Shown here in pieces: positions 9,326 through 18,739 of a stretch of 64,000 bases of DNA. The number at the start of each line of letters is the position of its first letter. Positions within the stretch are counted from its first letter, which is position 1. The stretch lies in assembly GCF_934371575.1 (NCBI RefSeq), contig NZ_CAKRNY010000007.1, positions 1 to 64,000 on the forward strand, written 5' to 3'. A program made the position numbers and the translations under genes. The DNA comes from an uncultured Blautia sp. GTDB lineage: Bacteria > Bacillota > Clostridia > Lachnospirales > Lachnospiraceae. Below the pieces are notes generated by a model. That model was not told the origin of the DNA. It did no database searches and was given only the letters and a program-made list of their open reading frames with translations.

Positions 9326-9361
9326 TAATAAAAATCCCCGGGCTTCCGGGGATTTTATTAT
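9326..9361. terminator. Bidirectional terminator
   Basis: A symmetrical hairpin, AAAATCCCCGG pairing with CCGGGGATTTT across a four-base loop, sits between two convergent genes and has A/T runs on both sides, so it can serve both. Confidence 0.88.
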
Positions 9362-9975
9362 TATCTGATCTTATTCAAAAATCCAAATGGTTCCTTATCT
9401 TCCAGAAAATGCATCAGCATATAGGCAGTCATGATCGCTACATTCTCTTCCTTCAGAATCCGCTTCACTTCCTCGCGGTCAGCCAGAACCACTTCAATCT
9501 CTTCCGTATCTTCCTGTGCCTTGGAACTGATCTCGCCACTGGCGTATCCATATACAGTAGCACAGGATTCATCTGTCATTCCCACAGTGGTAAAATACGG
9601 CTTCTGGTAAGCTTCCGCTACCGGAATGGGTTCAAGCTTCAGTCCTGTTTCCTCATACATTTCCCGGACTGCACCTTCATGATAATTCTCACCAGGCTCT
9701 ACAAGCCCTGCCGGAAATTCATATATGTAATCACCCAAAGTATAACGATATTGACGAATTAATACAACCTTATCGTGTTTTTCTCCGAAAATACTGTAGA
9801 TAATCACACCGTCCGGATTGTTCTTGTGTGTGGTCATTTTCAGATTATCCACGTCTTTGGCCCGGGAAGCTACAAAATAGTTTACCGGAGTATTGTGAAC
9901 ACTGGTGGCCTTTACATTATAAAGATTTACATAACGGTTATCTGTCTGCTTTGTAATGCTGTTGATTTTTCCCAT
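9361..9975 (-). CDS. NUDIX hydrolase, ADP-ribose pyrophosphatase type
   Basis: A 204-residue cytoplasmic hydrolase of nucleoside diphosphates linked to another group. A complete Nudix box GX5EX7REXXEEXG is visible (GLVEPGE...REMYEETGL), preceded by the EFPAG string typical of ADP-ribose pyrophosphatases. The C-terminal extension is normal for the subgroup. AGAGGT stands five bases before the ATG. It lies downstream of ribU on the same strand with a 15-base gap and may share its transcript, but the link between the two is unclear. The exact substrate is inferred only from subgroup resemblance. Confidence 0.88.
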   Translation of the reverse strand: MGKINSITKQTDNRYVNLYNVKATSVHNTPVNYFVASRAKDVDNLKMTTHKNNPDGVIIYSIFGEKHDKVVLIRQYRYTLGDYIYEFPAGLVEPGENYHEGAVREMYEETGLKLEPIPVAEAYQKPYFTTVGMTDESCATVYGYASGEISSKAQEDTEEIEVVLADREEVKRILKEENVAIMTAYMLMHFLEDKEPFGFLNKIR

Positions 9976-9990
9976 AGGAACCTCTTTTCA

Positions 9991-10626
9991 TCAGTCACCG
10001 CGAAGAATCACACGGATTCTCTTGTAAATAAAGAACACGATCACTGAGGTTAATGTGTATTTAAATAAATTAAATGGTACAAGAATCATAATTGCAAAAG
10101 TAAAAAGGTTGGTAACACCGCTGTGCACTGCTGCACCCATCTCGATAAACGCCTGTACCGGCATTCCAAATGCCTTGCCATATGCAGGAAGAAGAACAAA
10201 TGCATTCACAAAGCATGCAAGAACAGTGGTAAGAATTACACCTGCTGCCATACCGGCAACTGCGTGTGTTCTTGTTTTCTTATGATGATAACGGTAGATC
10301 AAACCGGCCGGAACCACATAGGAACAGCCAAAAAGGAAGTTCGCAACATCACCGACACCTGCAGTCATGGTACCCTTTGTTACCAGATGTACCAGAATTT
10401 TTACCAGTTCAATCAATATACCAGCTACCGGTCCCATTGCAAAAGAACCGATCAAAGCCGGAATCTCTGAGAAATCCAGCTGGTAAAAGGATGGTGCAAG
10501 AAATGGCAGTGGAACCTCAAAGTTCATCAGCACACCCGCTACTGCACCTAACATTGCCACCTGGGCAATGGTTCTGGTACGGCTTCGCTCCATTACATTC
10601 CCATTTCTCATTACTTGTTCGCTCAT
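9991..10626 (-). CDS. ribU: Riboflavin ECF transporter S component RibU
   Basis: An integral membrane substrate-binding (S) component of about 211 residues with six hydrophobic segments. It binds riboflavin and works with a shared EcfA-EcfT energising module encoded elsewhere. RibU-type strings seen are LMNFEVPLPFLAPSFYQLDFSE and GVGDVANFLFG. The assignment is strongly supported by the FMN riboswitch in its leader. Two ATGs lie close together; the second (10626) has AGGAG at an eight-base spacing, while the first (10632) is only two bases from it, so I chose the second. Supply of riboflavin would serve MetF and the ApbE/FMN_bind system in this window. Confidence 0.92.
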   Translation of the reverse strand: MSEQVMRNGNVMERSRTRTIAQVAMLGAVAGVLMNFEVPLPFLAPSFYQLDFSEIPALIGSFAMGPVAGILIELVKILVHLVTKGTMTAGVGDVANFLFGCSYVVPAGLIYRYHHKKTRTHAVAGMAAGVILTTVLACFVNAFVLLPAYGKAFGMPVQAFIEMGAAVHSGVTNLFTFAIMILVPFNLFKYTLTSVIVFFIYKRIRVILRGD

Positions 10627-10694
10627 ACTCATCGCTCCTTAAATTATAGTATTTAAAGAAAATTTCTGCAAGTATGTGATGGATTTTCATCACA

Positions 10695-10722
10695 TAAAAA
10701 GCCCCGGAATCTCTTCCGGGGC
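10695..10722 (-). terminator. ribU: Terminator of the FMN riboswitch expression platform
   Basis: On the minus strand GCCCCGGAA pairs with TTCCGGGGC around a short loop, followed by TTTTT. It lies between the FMN aptamer and ribU, as expected for control by premature termination when FMN is bound. Confidence 0.88.
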
Positions 10723-10762
10723 AATGAGCACGTACAAATAAATATCAACTTATCTGATCATC

Positions 10763-10893
10763 GCGTTCTTCTCTCATCCAGACTTTACTGTCGGTTTTGG
10801 AATTTCACCAAATCAGCCGCCGAAGCGGGTCGCGGACTATACCGCCGGTAGGGAATTTCGATATCCAAGGATTCCGATCACCCTGCCCCGAAG
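10763..10893 (-). ncRNA. FMN riboswitch (RFN element)
   Basis: The minus strand carries the conserved RFN blocks in order: TTCGGGGCAGGGTG, AAATTCCCTACCGGCGGT, AGTCCGCGACCC, GGCTGATTTGGTGAAATTCC, AACCGACAGTAAAGTCTGGA and TGAGAGAAGA. The aptamer binds FMN. With the terminator at 10695-10722 it should turn off ribU when FMN is plentiful. Confidence 0.97.
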
Positions 10894-11005
10894 AAATTTT
10901 CTTTTCATGGTGGATTATACAATAGATATTTGGTAATTTCAATATAGATTCTAAATTTTTTAGAAAAAAATCACCAGTATTGTTCCATAAAAAAGTATTA
11001 ACTGT

Positions 11006-11926
11006 TTACCTGGAACCTTTCTCCACAGAAGTTGTTTCCACCACATGCACATCCATCTGCGGATATGGAATGGAAATCCCATTGGCATCAAAGGCTTCTT
11101 TTATCTTTTCATTCAGGCGCCATTTGATATTCCAGTATTTGTCTGTAGGCACCCAGACGCGAAGCCCCATGATCACCGCACTGTCGGCAAGCTCATCTAC
11201 AAAAACAATCATTTCCTTGTCGGATTTGGTTCCCGGGTCTTCCTGCAGAATATGCTGCAAAAGCTTCTTCGCTTTCTTAATATCGGAATCATAAGAGATT
11301 CCCACTTTAATTTCCAGCTTCCGAAGATTACGGGCAGTTACATTGATGATGGTGCTGTTAGACAGTTTTCCGTTCGGAATGATCACATGCTTATTATCAA
11401 TGGTGGTGAGAGTCGTATAAAACATCTCAATTTTATACACAGTACCTTCTGTACTTTCTACCTGGTCCTGGATAATATAATCTCCCACCTGAAAAGGCTT
11501 GAACAAAAGCAGCATCACGCCGCCAGCCAGATTCTCCAGACCGCCCTGCAGGGCAAGACCAATGGTAACACCGGCCGTTCCCAAAAGTGCTGCCACCGAA
11601 GATTCCTTCACACCGAAATTTGTTGCAATATTAAATATCAGAATCAAATAGAGAAGAAATCTTCCAAAAGAACAGATAAACTGGGCTACACCTTTGTCTA
11701 TGCCAGCCTTTTCCATGGAGCGCCTGGCAAGCTTCAAAAACCACTTAATCAGCTTGGTTCCCACATAAAAGGCTACAATAGAAAGAACCACTTTCATTCC
11801 AAAGCTGATCAAATCCGGAATATGACCGTTAAAGTAAGTCTTGACCTGTTCCCAGTTGGAACTTACCTTATCTACCGTTTCCTTCACAGTCTCCTGAACT
11901 GCGTTTTCTATAACCTGTTCTTCCAA
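11006..11926 (-). CDS. mscS: MscS-type mechanosensitive channel
   Basis: A 306-residue small-conductance mechanosensitive channel that releases solutes when the membrane is stretched. Three hydrophobic segments lie between residues ~35 and 140. The pore-lining third helix is rich in Gly/Ala (LLGTAGVTIGLALQGGLENLAGG). After it comes the MscS beta-domain (FKPFQVGDYI...EGTVYKIEMFYTTLTT...IIPNGKLSNSTIIN) and a cytoplasmic alpha/beta domain. The start is a TTG behind AAGGAGATGG. It is the last gene of the minus-strand run and sits downstream of a DUF1294 gene. Confidence 0.93.
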   Translation of the reverse strand: MEEQVIENAVQETVKETVDKVSSNWEQVKTYFNGHIPDLISFGMKVVLSIVAFYVGTKLIKWFLKLARRSMEKAGIDKGVAQFICSFGRFLLYLILIFNIATNFGVKESSVAALLGTAGVTIGLALQGGLENLAGGVMLLLFKPFQVGDYIIQDQVESTEGTVYKIEMFYTTLTTIDNKHVIIPNGKLSNSTIINVTARNLRKLEIKVGISYDSDIKKAKKLLQHILQEDPGTKSDKEMIVFVDELADSAVIMGLRVWVPTDKYWNIKWRLNEKIKEAFDANGISIPYPQMDVHVVETTSVEKGSR

Positions 11927-12016
11927 ATTACCATCTCCTTTTGCCAGACCTTTCCCAGAAACAAAATCCCGTTGTTTTCCACCGGAAATTTATTTTGGCA
12001 GCAAATTATCCACCGT

Positions 12017-12280
12017 CTACTGAAGCACTCTCCACAATATCAGCTGCACAGCAAGGATCAGCGGCACACCCAGACGGAATTTCCACTTTCTGGTTTTGTG
12101 ATGAAAAAATTGCATTCCAAGAAGCGCACCGGCAGAACCACCGATAGCAGCCACCACCAGAAGCTGAGCTTCCGGGATGCGCCACTGTTTCCTGATGGCT
12201 TTCTGCTTATCTATACCGTACATCCCGAAAGCAATTATATTCATCGCGGCAAGATATACAATCAGTATATTTTGTATCAT
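12017..12280 (-). CDS. DUF1294 small membrane protein
   Basis: An 87-residue protein with two or three hydrophobic segments and the DUF1294 signatures MYGIDKQKA, RIPE, GGSAGALLGMQFFHHKTRKWKF and LGVPLIL. The function is unknown; elsewhere the domain is sometimes fused to cold-shock domains. Its ATG lies one base after the tex stop codon, so the two are probably translationally coupled. Confidence 0.88.
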   Translation of the reverse strand: MIQNILIVYLAAMNIIAFGMYGIDKQKAIRKQWRIPEAQLLVVAAIGGSAGALLGMQFFHHKTRKWKFRLGVPLILAVQLILWRVLQ

Positions 12281-12281
12281 T

Positions 12282-14441
12282 TTACTTATTCAGTCCCTTC
12301 ATGGAAAGGCTGATCCGGTTTTTCTTCTCGTCAACACCAAGAACCCGAACCTCCACAACATCCCCAACACTTACTGCTTCCAGAGGATGCTTGATAAACT
12401 TTTCACTCATCTGGGAAATGTGAACAAGTCCGTCCTGATGAACCCCAATATCCACAAATGCACCGAAATCGATTACGTTGCGGACCGTTCCCTTCAGAAC
12501 CATTCCCTCTTTCAGATCCTTGATATCCAGTACATCTGTACGAAGAATCGGCTTCGGCATCTCGTCACGGGGATCACGTGCCGGCTTCTCCAGCTCTTTT
12601 ACAATGTCGCGAAGAGTGATCTCTCCGATTTCCAGTTCATCAGCAGTCTTCTTATAATCCCTGATCTGTCTGGAAAGCCCTGCAAGCTTGCCGCCTGCAA
12701 TATCCTCTGCAGAATATCCAAGTTTCTCAAGAAGCTTAGAAGCAGCCTCATAGCTCTCCGGATGAACGCTTGTAGCATCAAGAGGATTGGAGCCTCCTGC
12801 GATACGCATAAATCCTGCACACTGCTCAAATGCCTTCGGTCCAAGCTTCGCAACCTTCAGAAGCTCCTTTCTGCTGGTGAAACGACCATTTTCTTCACGA
12901 TAAACCACAATGTTCTTCGCAATAGCCTTAGAAACACCGGAAATATACTCAAGAAGGGAAGCTGAAGCAGTATTTAAATCCACACCTACTTTATTTACAG
13001 AATCCTCAACAACGCCGGTAAGTGCCTCTCCAAGCTTCTTCTGATTCATGTCATGCTGATACTGACCAACACCGATAGATTTCGGATCGATCTTAACCAG
13101 CTCAGCCAGCGGATCCTGCACACGTCTTGCAATGGAGGCTGCACTTCTCTGTCCTACATCAAAATTCGGGAATTCCTCTGTTGCAAGCTTACTTGCGGAA
13201 TAAACAGATGCGCCTGCCTCATTTGTGATCACATACTGAACCTTTGCTTCCGGAATCTCCTTCAGCATATCTACAATTACCTGCTCAGATTCTCTGGAAG
13301 CTGTACCATTTCCAACCGAGATCAGGGAAATGCCATACTTCCGGATCATAGCTTCTACTGTATCCTTCGCTGCGCGGATTTTCTTCTCGTTAGTAGGTGC
13401 AGTCGGGTAAACAACAGTCGTATCCAGAACCTTTCCGGTAGGATCCACAACAGCCAGCTTACAGCCTGTACGGAAAGCCGGATCCCATCCAAGAACAGTC
13501 TGTCCGGCAATTGGAGGCTGCATAAGAAGCTGTTCCAGATTTTTGCCAAACACTTTGATGGCGCCGTCCTCTGCCTTCTCAGTCAGGTCACTTCTGATCT
13601 CACGTTCAATTGCCGGCGCAATAAGACGCTTGTAGCTGTCCTCTGTTACCTCTTTCAGAATCGGTGTAGTAAACGGATTGTCACGGGTGATCACCTGTTT
13701 GTCCAGATAACGAAGAATGTCTTCTTCCGGTGCACCAACTTTAATTGTAAGGAATTTCTCCTTCTCACCACGGTTCAGTGCCAGCACGCGGTGACCAGCC
13801 AGCTTCTTCACCGGCTCCTCAAATTCATAATACATTTCATATACAGACTGTGTCTCCGGATCCTTCGCAGTGGAACTGATTGTTCCTTTCTTTGTAGTAA
13901 GATCACGGATATGGATTCTGTAATCTGCTTCATCAGAAATATGCTCTGCAATAATATCCTTTGCACCGGCAATCGCCTCTGCCACAGATGCAACCTCTTT
14001 TTCCTCAGAAACAAAGGCTTCTGCCTCTTCCTCAATGGACTTATTTGTCATCTGGAGCATGATAATGTTTGCCAGTGGCTCCAGTCCCTTTTCCTTGGCA
14101 ATGGTAGCACGGGTACGTCTCTTCGGACGATATGGACGATAAAGATCCTCCACTACAACCAGTGTCTGTGCTGCCAGAATCTGTTCCTTCAGCTCCGGTG
14201 TCAGTTTACCCTGATCTTCAATGCTGGAAAGTACCTGTTTCTTTTTGTCTTCCAGATTACGAAGATACGTCAGTCTCTCATTCAGATTACGAAGCTGCTC
14301 GTCATTTAATGTTCCGGTAGCTTCTTTTCTGTATCGCGAAATAAAAGGAATTGTATTTCCTTCATCAATCAATTTAACAGCAGCTTCCACCTGCCATTTT
14401 TCCACCCCAAGCTCCTGGGTGATTGCCTGTAAAATATCCAT
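12282..14441 (-). CDS. tex: Tex-family RNA-binding transcription accessory protein
   Basis: A 719-residue cytoplasmic nucleic-acid-binding protein. In order: Tex N-terminal helical region (1-190), YqgF-like RNase H fold near 320-450 (LGWDPAFRTGCKLAVVD...VVYPT), helix-hairpin-helix units near 490-560 (SVNKVGVDLNTASASLLEYISG), and a C-terminal S1 domain near 645-715 (LKEGMVLKGTVRNVIDFGAFVDIGVHQDGLVHIS). The length is normal for the family. Tex affects transcription and stress-related expression in several bacteria; the exact mechanism is not settled. GAGGAG precedes the ATG. Confidence 0.95.
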   Translation of the reverse strand: MDILQAITQELGVEKWQVEAAVKLIDEGNTIPFISRYRKEATGTLNDEQLRNLNERLTYLRNLEDKKKQVLSSIEDQGKLTPELKEQILAAQTLVVVEDLYRPYRPKRRTRATIAKEKGLEPLANIIMLQMTNKSIEEEAEAFVSEEKEVASVAEAIAGAKDIIAEHISDEADYRIHIRDLTTKKGTISSTAKDPETQSVYEMYYEFEEPVKKLAGHRVLALNRGEKEKFLTIKVGAPEEDILRYLDKQVITRDNPFTTPILKEVTEDSYKRLIAPAIEREIRSDLTEKAEDGAIKVFGKNLEQLLMQPPIAGQTVLGWDPAFRTGCKLAVVDPTGKVLDTTVVYPTAPTNEKKIRAAKDTVEAMIRKYGISLISVGNGTASRESEQVIVDMLKEIPEAKVQYVITNEAGASVYSASKLATEEFPNFDVGQRSAASIARRVQDPLAELVKIDPKSIGVGQYQHDMNQKKLGEALTGVVEDSVNKVGVDLNTASASLLEYISGVSKAIAKNIVVYREENGRFTSRKELLKVAKLGPKAFEQCAGFMRIAGGSNPLDATSVHPESYEAASKLLEKLGYSAEDIAGGKLAGLSRQIRDYKKTADELEIGEITLRDIVKELEKPARDPRDEMPKPILRTDVLDIKDLKEGMVLKGTVRNVIDFGAFVDIGVHQDGLVHISQMSEKFIKHPLEAVSVGDVVEVRVLGVDEKKNRISLSMKGLNK

Positions 14442-14496
14442 TTTTCATTCTCCTCGTTGCTTATATACTAAATGAGCCCGGTGCTCCATAAAGCTT

Positions 14497-15294
14497 TTAT
14501 GCTTCTGAATTATAATCATCATGCCTGTCGCCGCTGTAATCGTAATTATATCCTTCTCCCGGCAGTCTATGATCCAGTTCACCGTTCAGATCCCTGTAAA
14601 ATGCTGTCATAGACATTTCCATATAAGGCATGATCCAGAAAAGTGCTATATAAAAAGTAAACACAGATAGCAGAATCAGCGGAATAAAACTGAGATTCAG
14701 CTTCACATATCTCCAGATATTCCCCTTCATTATTCCGGCACTCTCCTTCAACGCCTGAATGCCGCCAAGCTCTGTGTCATCTGCCATAAGATAATATGTC
14801 ATGGCAAACGGAAGGGAAACAAGAAAATTCAGCAGTGTGCTTATTGCCAGCAATCCCAGCGTCATGGAAAGCCACTGAATCTGTGACTCAACAGTCAGAC
14901 CAGGATCTGTAGTAAAGCTGACATAATAATAAGGAATTGCTGTGACCAGCTGGATCACAGCCAGCACAAATCCGGCAATAATAACCCGGTCCGGCTGATT
15001 TTTAAAAAAATAGCCAAGATCTCCCAGCGAAAACTCTTTTCCTCTGGAAATATTCAAAAGCATATAACCAAGACCTGCAGAAACAATTCCCACGATCAGT
15101 GACACCACCAGCATAAATACTTCACTGAGAATCAGATCCAGCGCAGATGTTCCGGAAAACAGCTTCGTTGAAAGAACCGTTCCCAGCATGTTCAGTCCGT
15201 ACACTGCCAGAAGTCCCAGGATTACTGTCCCAAAATGCCCCTGCAGTGCTTTCTTTGCCTGCAGTTTGATCTCCTTCGTACTTCTTTTTTTCAT
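14497..15294 (-). CDS. DUF975 integral membrane protein
   Basis: A protein of ~265 residues with five or six hydrophobic segments and a short charged C-terminal tail. Family resemblance: an N-terminal basic stretch (STKEIKLQAKKALQGHFGT), a conserved GYMLLNISRGKEFSLGDL loop and a membrane pair near 200-235. The function of DUF975 proteins is unknown. The ATG at 15303 is almost in contact with the AAGGAG box, so the next ATG at 15294 is preferred. It lies between degV and tex on the same strand. Confidence 0.82.
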   Translation of the reverse strand: MKKRSTKEIKLQAKKALQGHFGTVILGLLAVYGLNMLGTVLSTKLFSGTSALDLILSEVFMLVVSLIVGIVSAGLGYMLLNISRGKEFSLGDLGYFFKNQPDRVIIAGFVLAVIQLVTAIPYYYVSFTTDPGLTVESQIQWLSMTLGLLAISTLLNFLVSLPFAMTYYLMADDTELGGIQALKESAGIMKGNIWRYVKLNLSFIPLILLSVFTFYIALFWIMPYMEMSMTAFYRDLNGELDHRLPGEGYNYDYSGDRHDDYNSEA

Positions 15295-15369
15295 AATATT
15301 CATTCTCCTTTGCAGTGAAACAGCAGGCCGGGATTCAGTTACATCCCGGCCAGATATATTTCATTCCAA

Positions 15370-16257
15370 TTACGCAGTTCTCTTACTTCCCCAGAAAAAT
15401 AAAGCTACTGTACCAGGTCCTGTGTGACTTCCAATGGTGGTTCCGATACTGTTGATCTCAACCTTACCATTCAGCCGTGGAAAACGTTCCTCCACCAGCC
15501 TTGCCACTTCTCTGGCATCTTCCATGCATGCAGACTGGGAAATATAGCACTTTCCTGAGTAGTCCAGTCCACCCTCTGCATATTCTTCCATTTTATCCAC
15601 AATTGCACGGATCACCTTCTTCTTGGTACGGATCTTATATCTTGGAATCAGCTTTCCCTGATCATCCATATTCAGAAGAGGACAGATATTCAGCATAGTG
15701 CCAAAAAATCCACTGGTTTTGGAAATACGGCCGCCTCTGATGTAAAAGGTGAGATCTGTGGAAAAGAACCAGTGGTGCAGATTCAGCTTATGCTCTTCTG
15801 CCCAGGCATGAACTTCCTCCAGAGATTTTCCCTCATCCCGCAGATCTGCCAGACGATCCATAAGAAGACCATATCCAGAAGAAGCTCCCAGAGAATCCAC
15901 AACCAGTATTTTGCGGTCCGGATACTTCTCCTCAAGCTCTTCCTTTGCAATATTGGCTGAATTTACAACACCTGTGATTCCGGAAGACAGGCAGACATGA
16001 AGCACATCCTTGCCCTCCTTCAGAAATCCTTCAAAATATTCTTCGAATTCATCAACATTTACCTGGGAGGTTTTCGTCGATGCACCATCCTGCATTGCTT
16101 TGTAAAATACATCAAAAGGCATGGACTGTCCCAGATCATCTGCATATTCTTTTCCATTCAGTTCATAATGAAAGCAGATATAGGAAATATTTCTGTTTTC
16201 AAAATGTTCTTTGGTAAGATCTGCCGTGGAACAGCAGCTGATAACATAGTTGCTCAT
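15370..16257 (-). CDS. DegV-family fatty-acid-binding protein
   Basis: A 295-residue cytoplasmic DegV protein (EDD fold). Members bind fatty acids and in Gram-positive bacteria present them to fatty acid kinase (FakB role); which lipid this one binds cannot be seen. Motifs: the N-terminal CSTADLT, the T-S-Q pair in STKTSQVNVDEFEEYF, HVCLSSGITGVVNSA, VVDSLGASSGYG and the C-terminal GTTIGSHTGPGTVALFFWG. AGGAGG stands five bases before the ATG. No fakA is in the window. It follows lysC after 29 bases. Confidence 0.9.
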   Translation of the reverse strand: MSNYVISCCSTADLTKEHFENRNISYICFHYELNGKEYADDLGQSMPFDVFYKAMQDGASTKTSQVNVDEFEEYFEGFLKEGKDVLHVCLSSGITGVVNSANIAKEELEEKYPDRKILVVDSLGASSGYGLLMDRLADLRDEGKSLEEVHAWAEEHKLNLHHWFFSTDLTFYIRGGRISKTSGFFGTMLNICPLLNMDDQGKLIPRYKIRTKKKVIRAIVDKMEEYAEGGLDYSGKCYISQSACMEDAREVARLVEERFPRLNGKVEINSIGTTIGSHTGPGTVALFFWGSKRTA

Positions 16258-16286
16258 ATCTCCCTCCTGTGAACAAAATTCTGCTT

Positions 16287-17495
16287 TTAATCAGCAAGAC
16301 CAAAGGCATCATGTACTGCATTCATAGCACGGATTCCGTCTTTCTCATTGATAAGAACAGTAATACGGATCTCAGATGTGGAGATCATGTTAATGTTTAC
16401 CCCTTCATTGTAAAGACTCTCAAACATCTTTGCTGCCACACCCGGATTGCTGAGCATACCGGAACCAACAATGGACAGCTTGGCAATATTACGCTCAGAA
16501 TGAAGCTCCTTAAACCCAAGACGTTCCTTGTTCTCCTCCAGAATGGCAACCGCATCCTCCAGATCTGTTTTATTTACTGTAAATGAAATATCCTTTGTTC
16601 CTGCACGTCCGATGGACTGCAAAATAACATCTACATTAATATTTTTCTTTGCAAGAGTATCAAATACCTTAAACGCAACACCAGGCACATCGCGAAGTCC
16701 CAGCACTGCGATTCTCACAGCATCTGTGTCCAGCGCCACACCACTGATCAGCATTCTTTCCACGCTAACTACCTCCTTAACTACCGTTCCTTCACTGTTA
16801 TTCAGGCTGGAGCGAACCACAAGAGGCACGCCGTATTTTTTCGCCATTTCCACAGAACGGTTGTGAAGTACACCCGCTCCTGATGTTGCCAGATCCAGCA
16901 TCTCATCGTATGTGATCTCTTTCAGCTTTCTGGCTTTTGGAACCTTACGCGGATCGGCAGTGTAAACGCCATCCACATCTGTATAAATCTCACAGGCATC
17001 TGCATGAAGCGCTGCTGCCAGTGCCACTGCAGTGGTATCGGAACCGCCTCTTCCCAGAGTTGTGTAGTCATCATACTTATCAACTCCCTGGAATCCGGTT
17101 ACAATTACGATTCTGCGGGCATCCAGCTCGCGGCGGATACGCTCTGTGTCAACTCTTTTCAACCTTGCATTCTGATGACTGCTTGTAGTATGCATCGTCA
17201 CCTGAAACGCATTCAGGGAAACAGCCGGAACTCCCAGCTTATGCATCACCATTGCCATCAGCGATACGGACATCTGTTCACCAATTGTGAGAAGCATATC
17301 CATCTCACGCTTCGGCGGCTTGTCGTCCATATCATGAGCCATACTGATCAGCTCATCTGTATATTTTCCCATGGCAGACAAAACTACCACCACGTCATTT
17401 CCTTTTTCATATTCTTCGATACAACGATTGGCAACATTATACATTCTTTCTTTATTGCCAACAGAAGTACCGCCGAATTTCTTAACTATCAGCAT
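16287..17495 (-). CDS. lysC: Aspartate kinase
   Basis: A 402-residue kinase that phosphorylates aspartate, the first step to lysine, threonine and methionine. N-terminal amino-acid-kinase domain: KFGGTSVG at residue 5, TGFQGVDKYDDYTTLGRGGSDTTAVALA, and the aspartate-binding EIYTDVDGVYTADPR. Two C-terminal ACT domains (from ~265) include GVAFKVFDTLAKKNINVDVILQSIG and GMLSNPGVAAKMFESL, so allosteric feedback is expected. An ATG lies behind AAAGGAT. It follows hom after 19 bases, an aspartate-family cluster, with dapA/dapB elsewhere in the window. Confidence 0.95.
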   Translation of the reverse strand: MLIVKKFGGTSVGNKERMYNVANRCIEEYEKGNDVVVVLSAMGKYTDELISMAHDMDDKPPKREMDMLLTIGEQMSVSLMAMVMHKLGVPAVSLNAFQVTMHTTSSHQNARLKRVDTERIRRELDARRIVIVTGFQGVDKYDDYTTLGRGGSDTTAVALAAALHADACEIYTDVDGVYTADPRKVPKARKLKEITYDEMLDLATSGAGVLHNRSVEMAKKYGVPLVVRSSLNNSEGTVVKEVVSVERMLISGVALDTDAVRIAVLGLRDVPGVAFKVFDTLAKKNINVDVILQSIGRAGTKDISFTVNKTDLEDAVAILEENKERLGFKELHSERNIAKLSIVGSGMLSNPGVAAKMFESLYNEGVNINMISTSEIRITVLINEKDGIRAMNAVHDAFGLAD

Positions 17496-17514
17496 ATTTT
17501 ATCCTTTCACGCTG

Positions 17515-18732
17515 TCAGTCTTTTACGCGGATCATGCCAAGAACATTCTCACCGAGAGCTTTCACACGCTCTTTGTACTCGCCCTGAGTCATAAGTCCGG
17601 TAACGAAACCAAATTCATCCGGAAGGGAATCCGGCTCGATCACTTCCTCAACTGTGCCGAAAGCCTTGTCTACTTCATCCAGAGAAGTATCCTTCACACG
17701 GACAAAGAAACGTCCCTCCACAGAATCCTGATCCATAAGAGGCATTTCCTCATTACTCCAGTTTGTGGGAATGGTATCATGAAGATGCTTTGCCGCCTCC
17801 ACAACGTCGGCCACAACAGCACTTGCAGTAGGAAGCTTACCAGCTCCGCTGCCGTAGAACATGGCGTCTCCAAGCATATTTCCATGGACAAAAATACTGT
17901 TGAACACTCCGTTTACACCGTAAAGAGGATTGTCCTGGCCTACAAGGAACGGGGCAACCATTGCATAGAAAGAGTTCTCACCAAGTCTCTTGCTTGTACC
18001 AAGAAGCTTAATACATCTTCCCATCTCTCTTGCATATTCCATATCCTCTGGTGTGATCTTCGTAATTCCCTCTGTATAAACCTTCTCAAAATCCAGGAAT
18101 TTCCCATATGCCAGAGAAGAAAGAATGGCAATCTTACGGCATGCATCATGACCTTCCACATCTGCGGTAGGATCAGCCTCTGCATACCCCATTTGCTGCG
18201 CTTCCTTCAGAACCGTGTCAAAGTCTGCGCCCTTTTTATTCATCTTATCCAGCATATAATTGGTGGTTCCGTTTAAAATTCCGGTAACCTCATCAATGGC
18301 ATCTGCTGTGAGAGATTCATTAATAGTGCGGATGATCGGGATTCCACCGCCGCAGCTGGCCTCAAAAAGAAAATTGATTTTCTTTTCTCCGGCAATTTCC
18401 ATAAGTTCCGGACCATACTTGGCAACCAGGGCTTTATTTGAAGTGCACACGCTCTTGCCGGCTTCAAGTGCTCTTTTCACGAAGGAGTATGCAGCGCCGG
18501 TACCACCCATAACTTCTACTACGATCGCAACTTCCGGATCTTTTATGATCTGCTCAAAATCATGAACAAGAATCTCTTCTACCGGATCTCCCGGAAACTC
18601 GCGAAGATCCAGAACATATTTCACACGGATCTCCTCTCCGGCTCTTTTGTTAATTAGTTCATGGTTGGTGCGGATAACTTCTACAACACCACTTCCAACT
18701 GTGCCATATCCTAACACTGCAATATTTATCAT
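17515..18732 (-). CDS. hom: Homoserine dehydrogenase
   Basis: A 405-residue NAD(P)-dependent enzyme reducing aspartate semialdehyde to homoserine. Seen: the N-terminal Rossmann motif AVLGYGTVGSGVVEV, TSNKALVAKYG, the catalytic-domain string ASCGGGIPIIRTINESL and GILNGTTNYML with YAEADPTADVEGHDACRK. The C-terminal ~90 residues (from ~315) form an ACT domain (GRFFVRVKDTSL), which usually mediates threonine feedback. It stands between the ACT regulator-like gene and lysC with 7- and 19-base gaps. Confidence 0.95.
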   Translation of the reverse strand: MINIAVLGYGTVGSGVVEVIRTNHELINKRAGEEIRVKYVLDLREFPGDPVEEILVHDFEQIIKDPEVAIVVEVMGGTGAAYSFVKRALEAGKSVCTSNKALVAKYGPELMEIAGEKKINFLFEASCGGGIPIIRTINESLTADAIDEVTGILNGTTNYMLDKMNKKGADFDTVLKEAQQMGYAEADPTADVEGHDACRKIAILSSLAYGKFLDFEKVYTEGITKITPEDMEYAREMGRCIKLLGTSKRLGENSFYAMVAPFLVGQDNPLYGVNGVFNSIFVHGNMLGDAMFYGSGAGKLPTASAVVADVVEAAKHLHDTIPTNWSNEEMPLMDQDSVEGRFFVRVKDTSLDEVDKAFGTVEEVIEPDSLPDEFGFVTGLMTQGEYKERVKALGENVLGMIRVKD

Positions 18733-18739
18733 CTGTCCG

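Noticed and set aside
11045..12313. Plus-strand ORF of 422 codons opposite mscS and DUF1294
   Set aside because: It spans two clear minus-strand genes, has unlikely composition and no start signal.
13053..14309. Plus-strand ORF of 418 codons opposite tex
   Set aside because: It is fully antisense to a well-conserved gene, Cys/Leu/His-rich with no domain, and has no ribosome-binding site.
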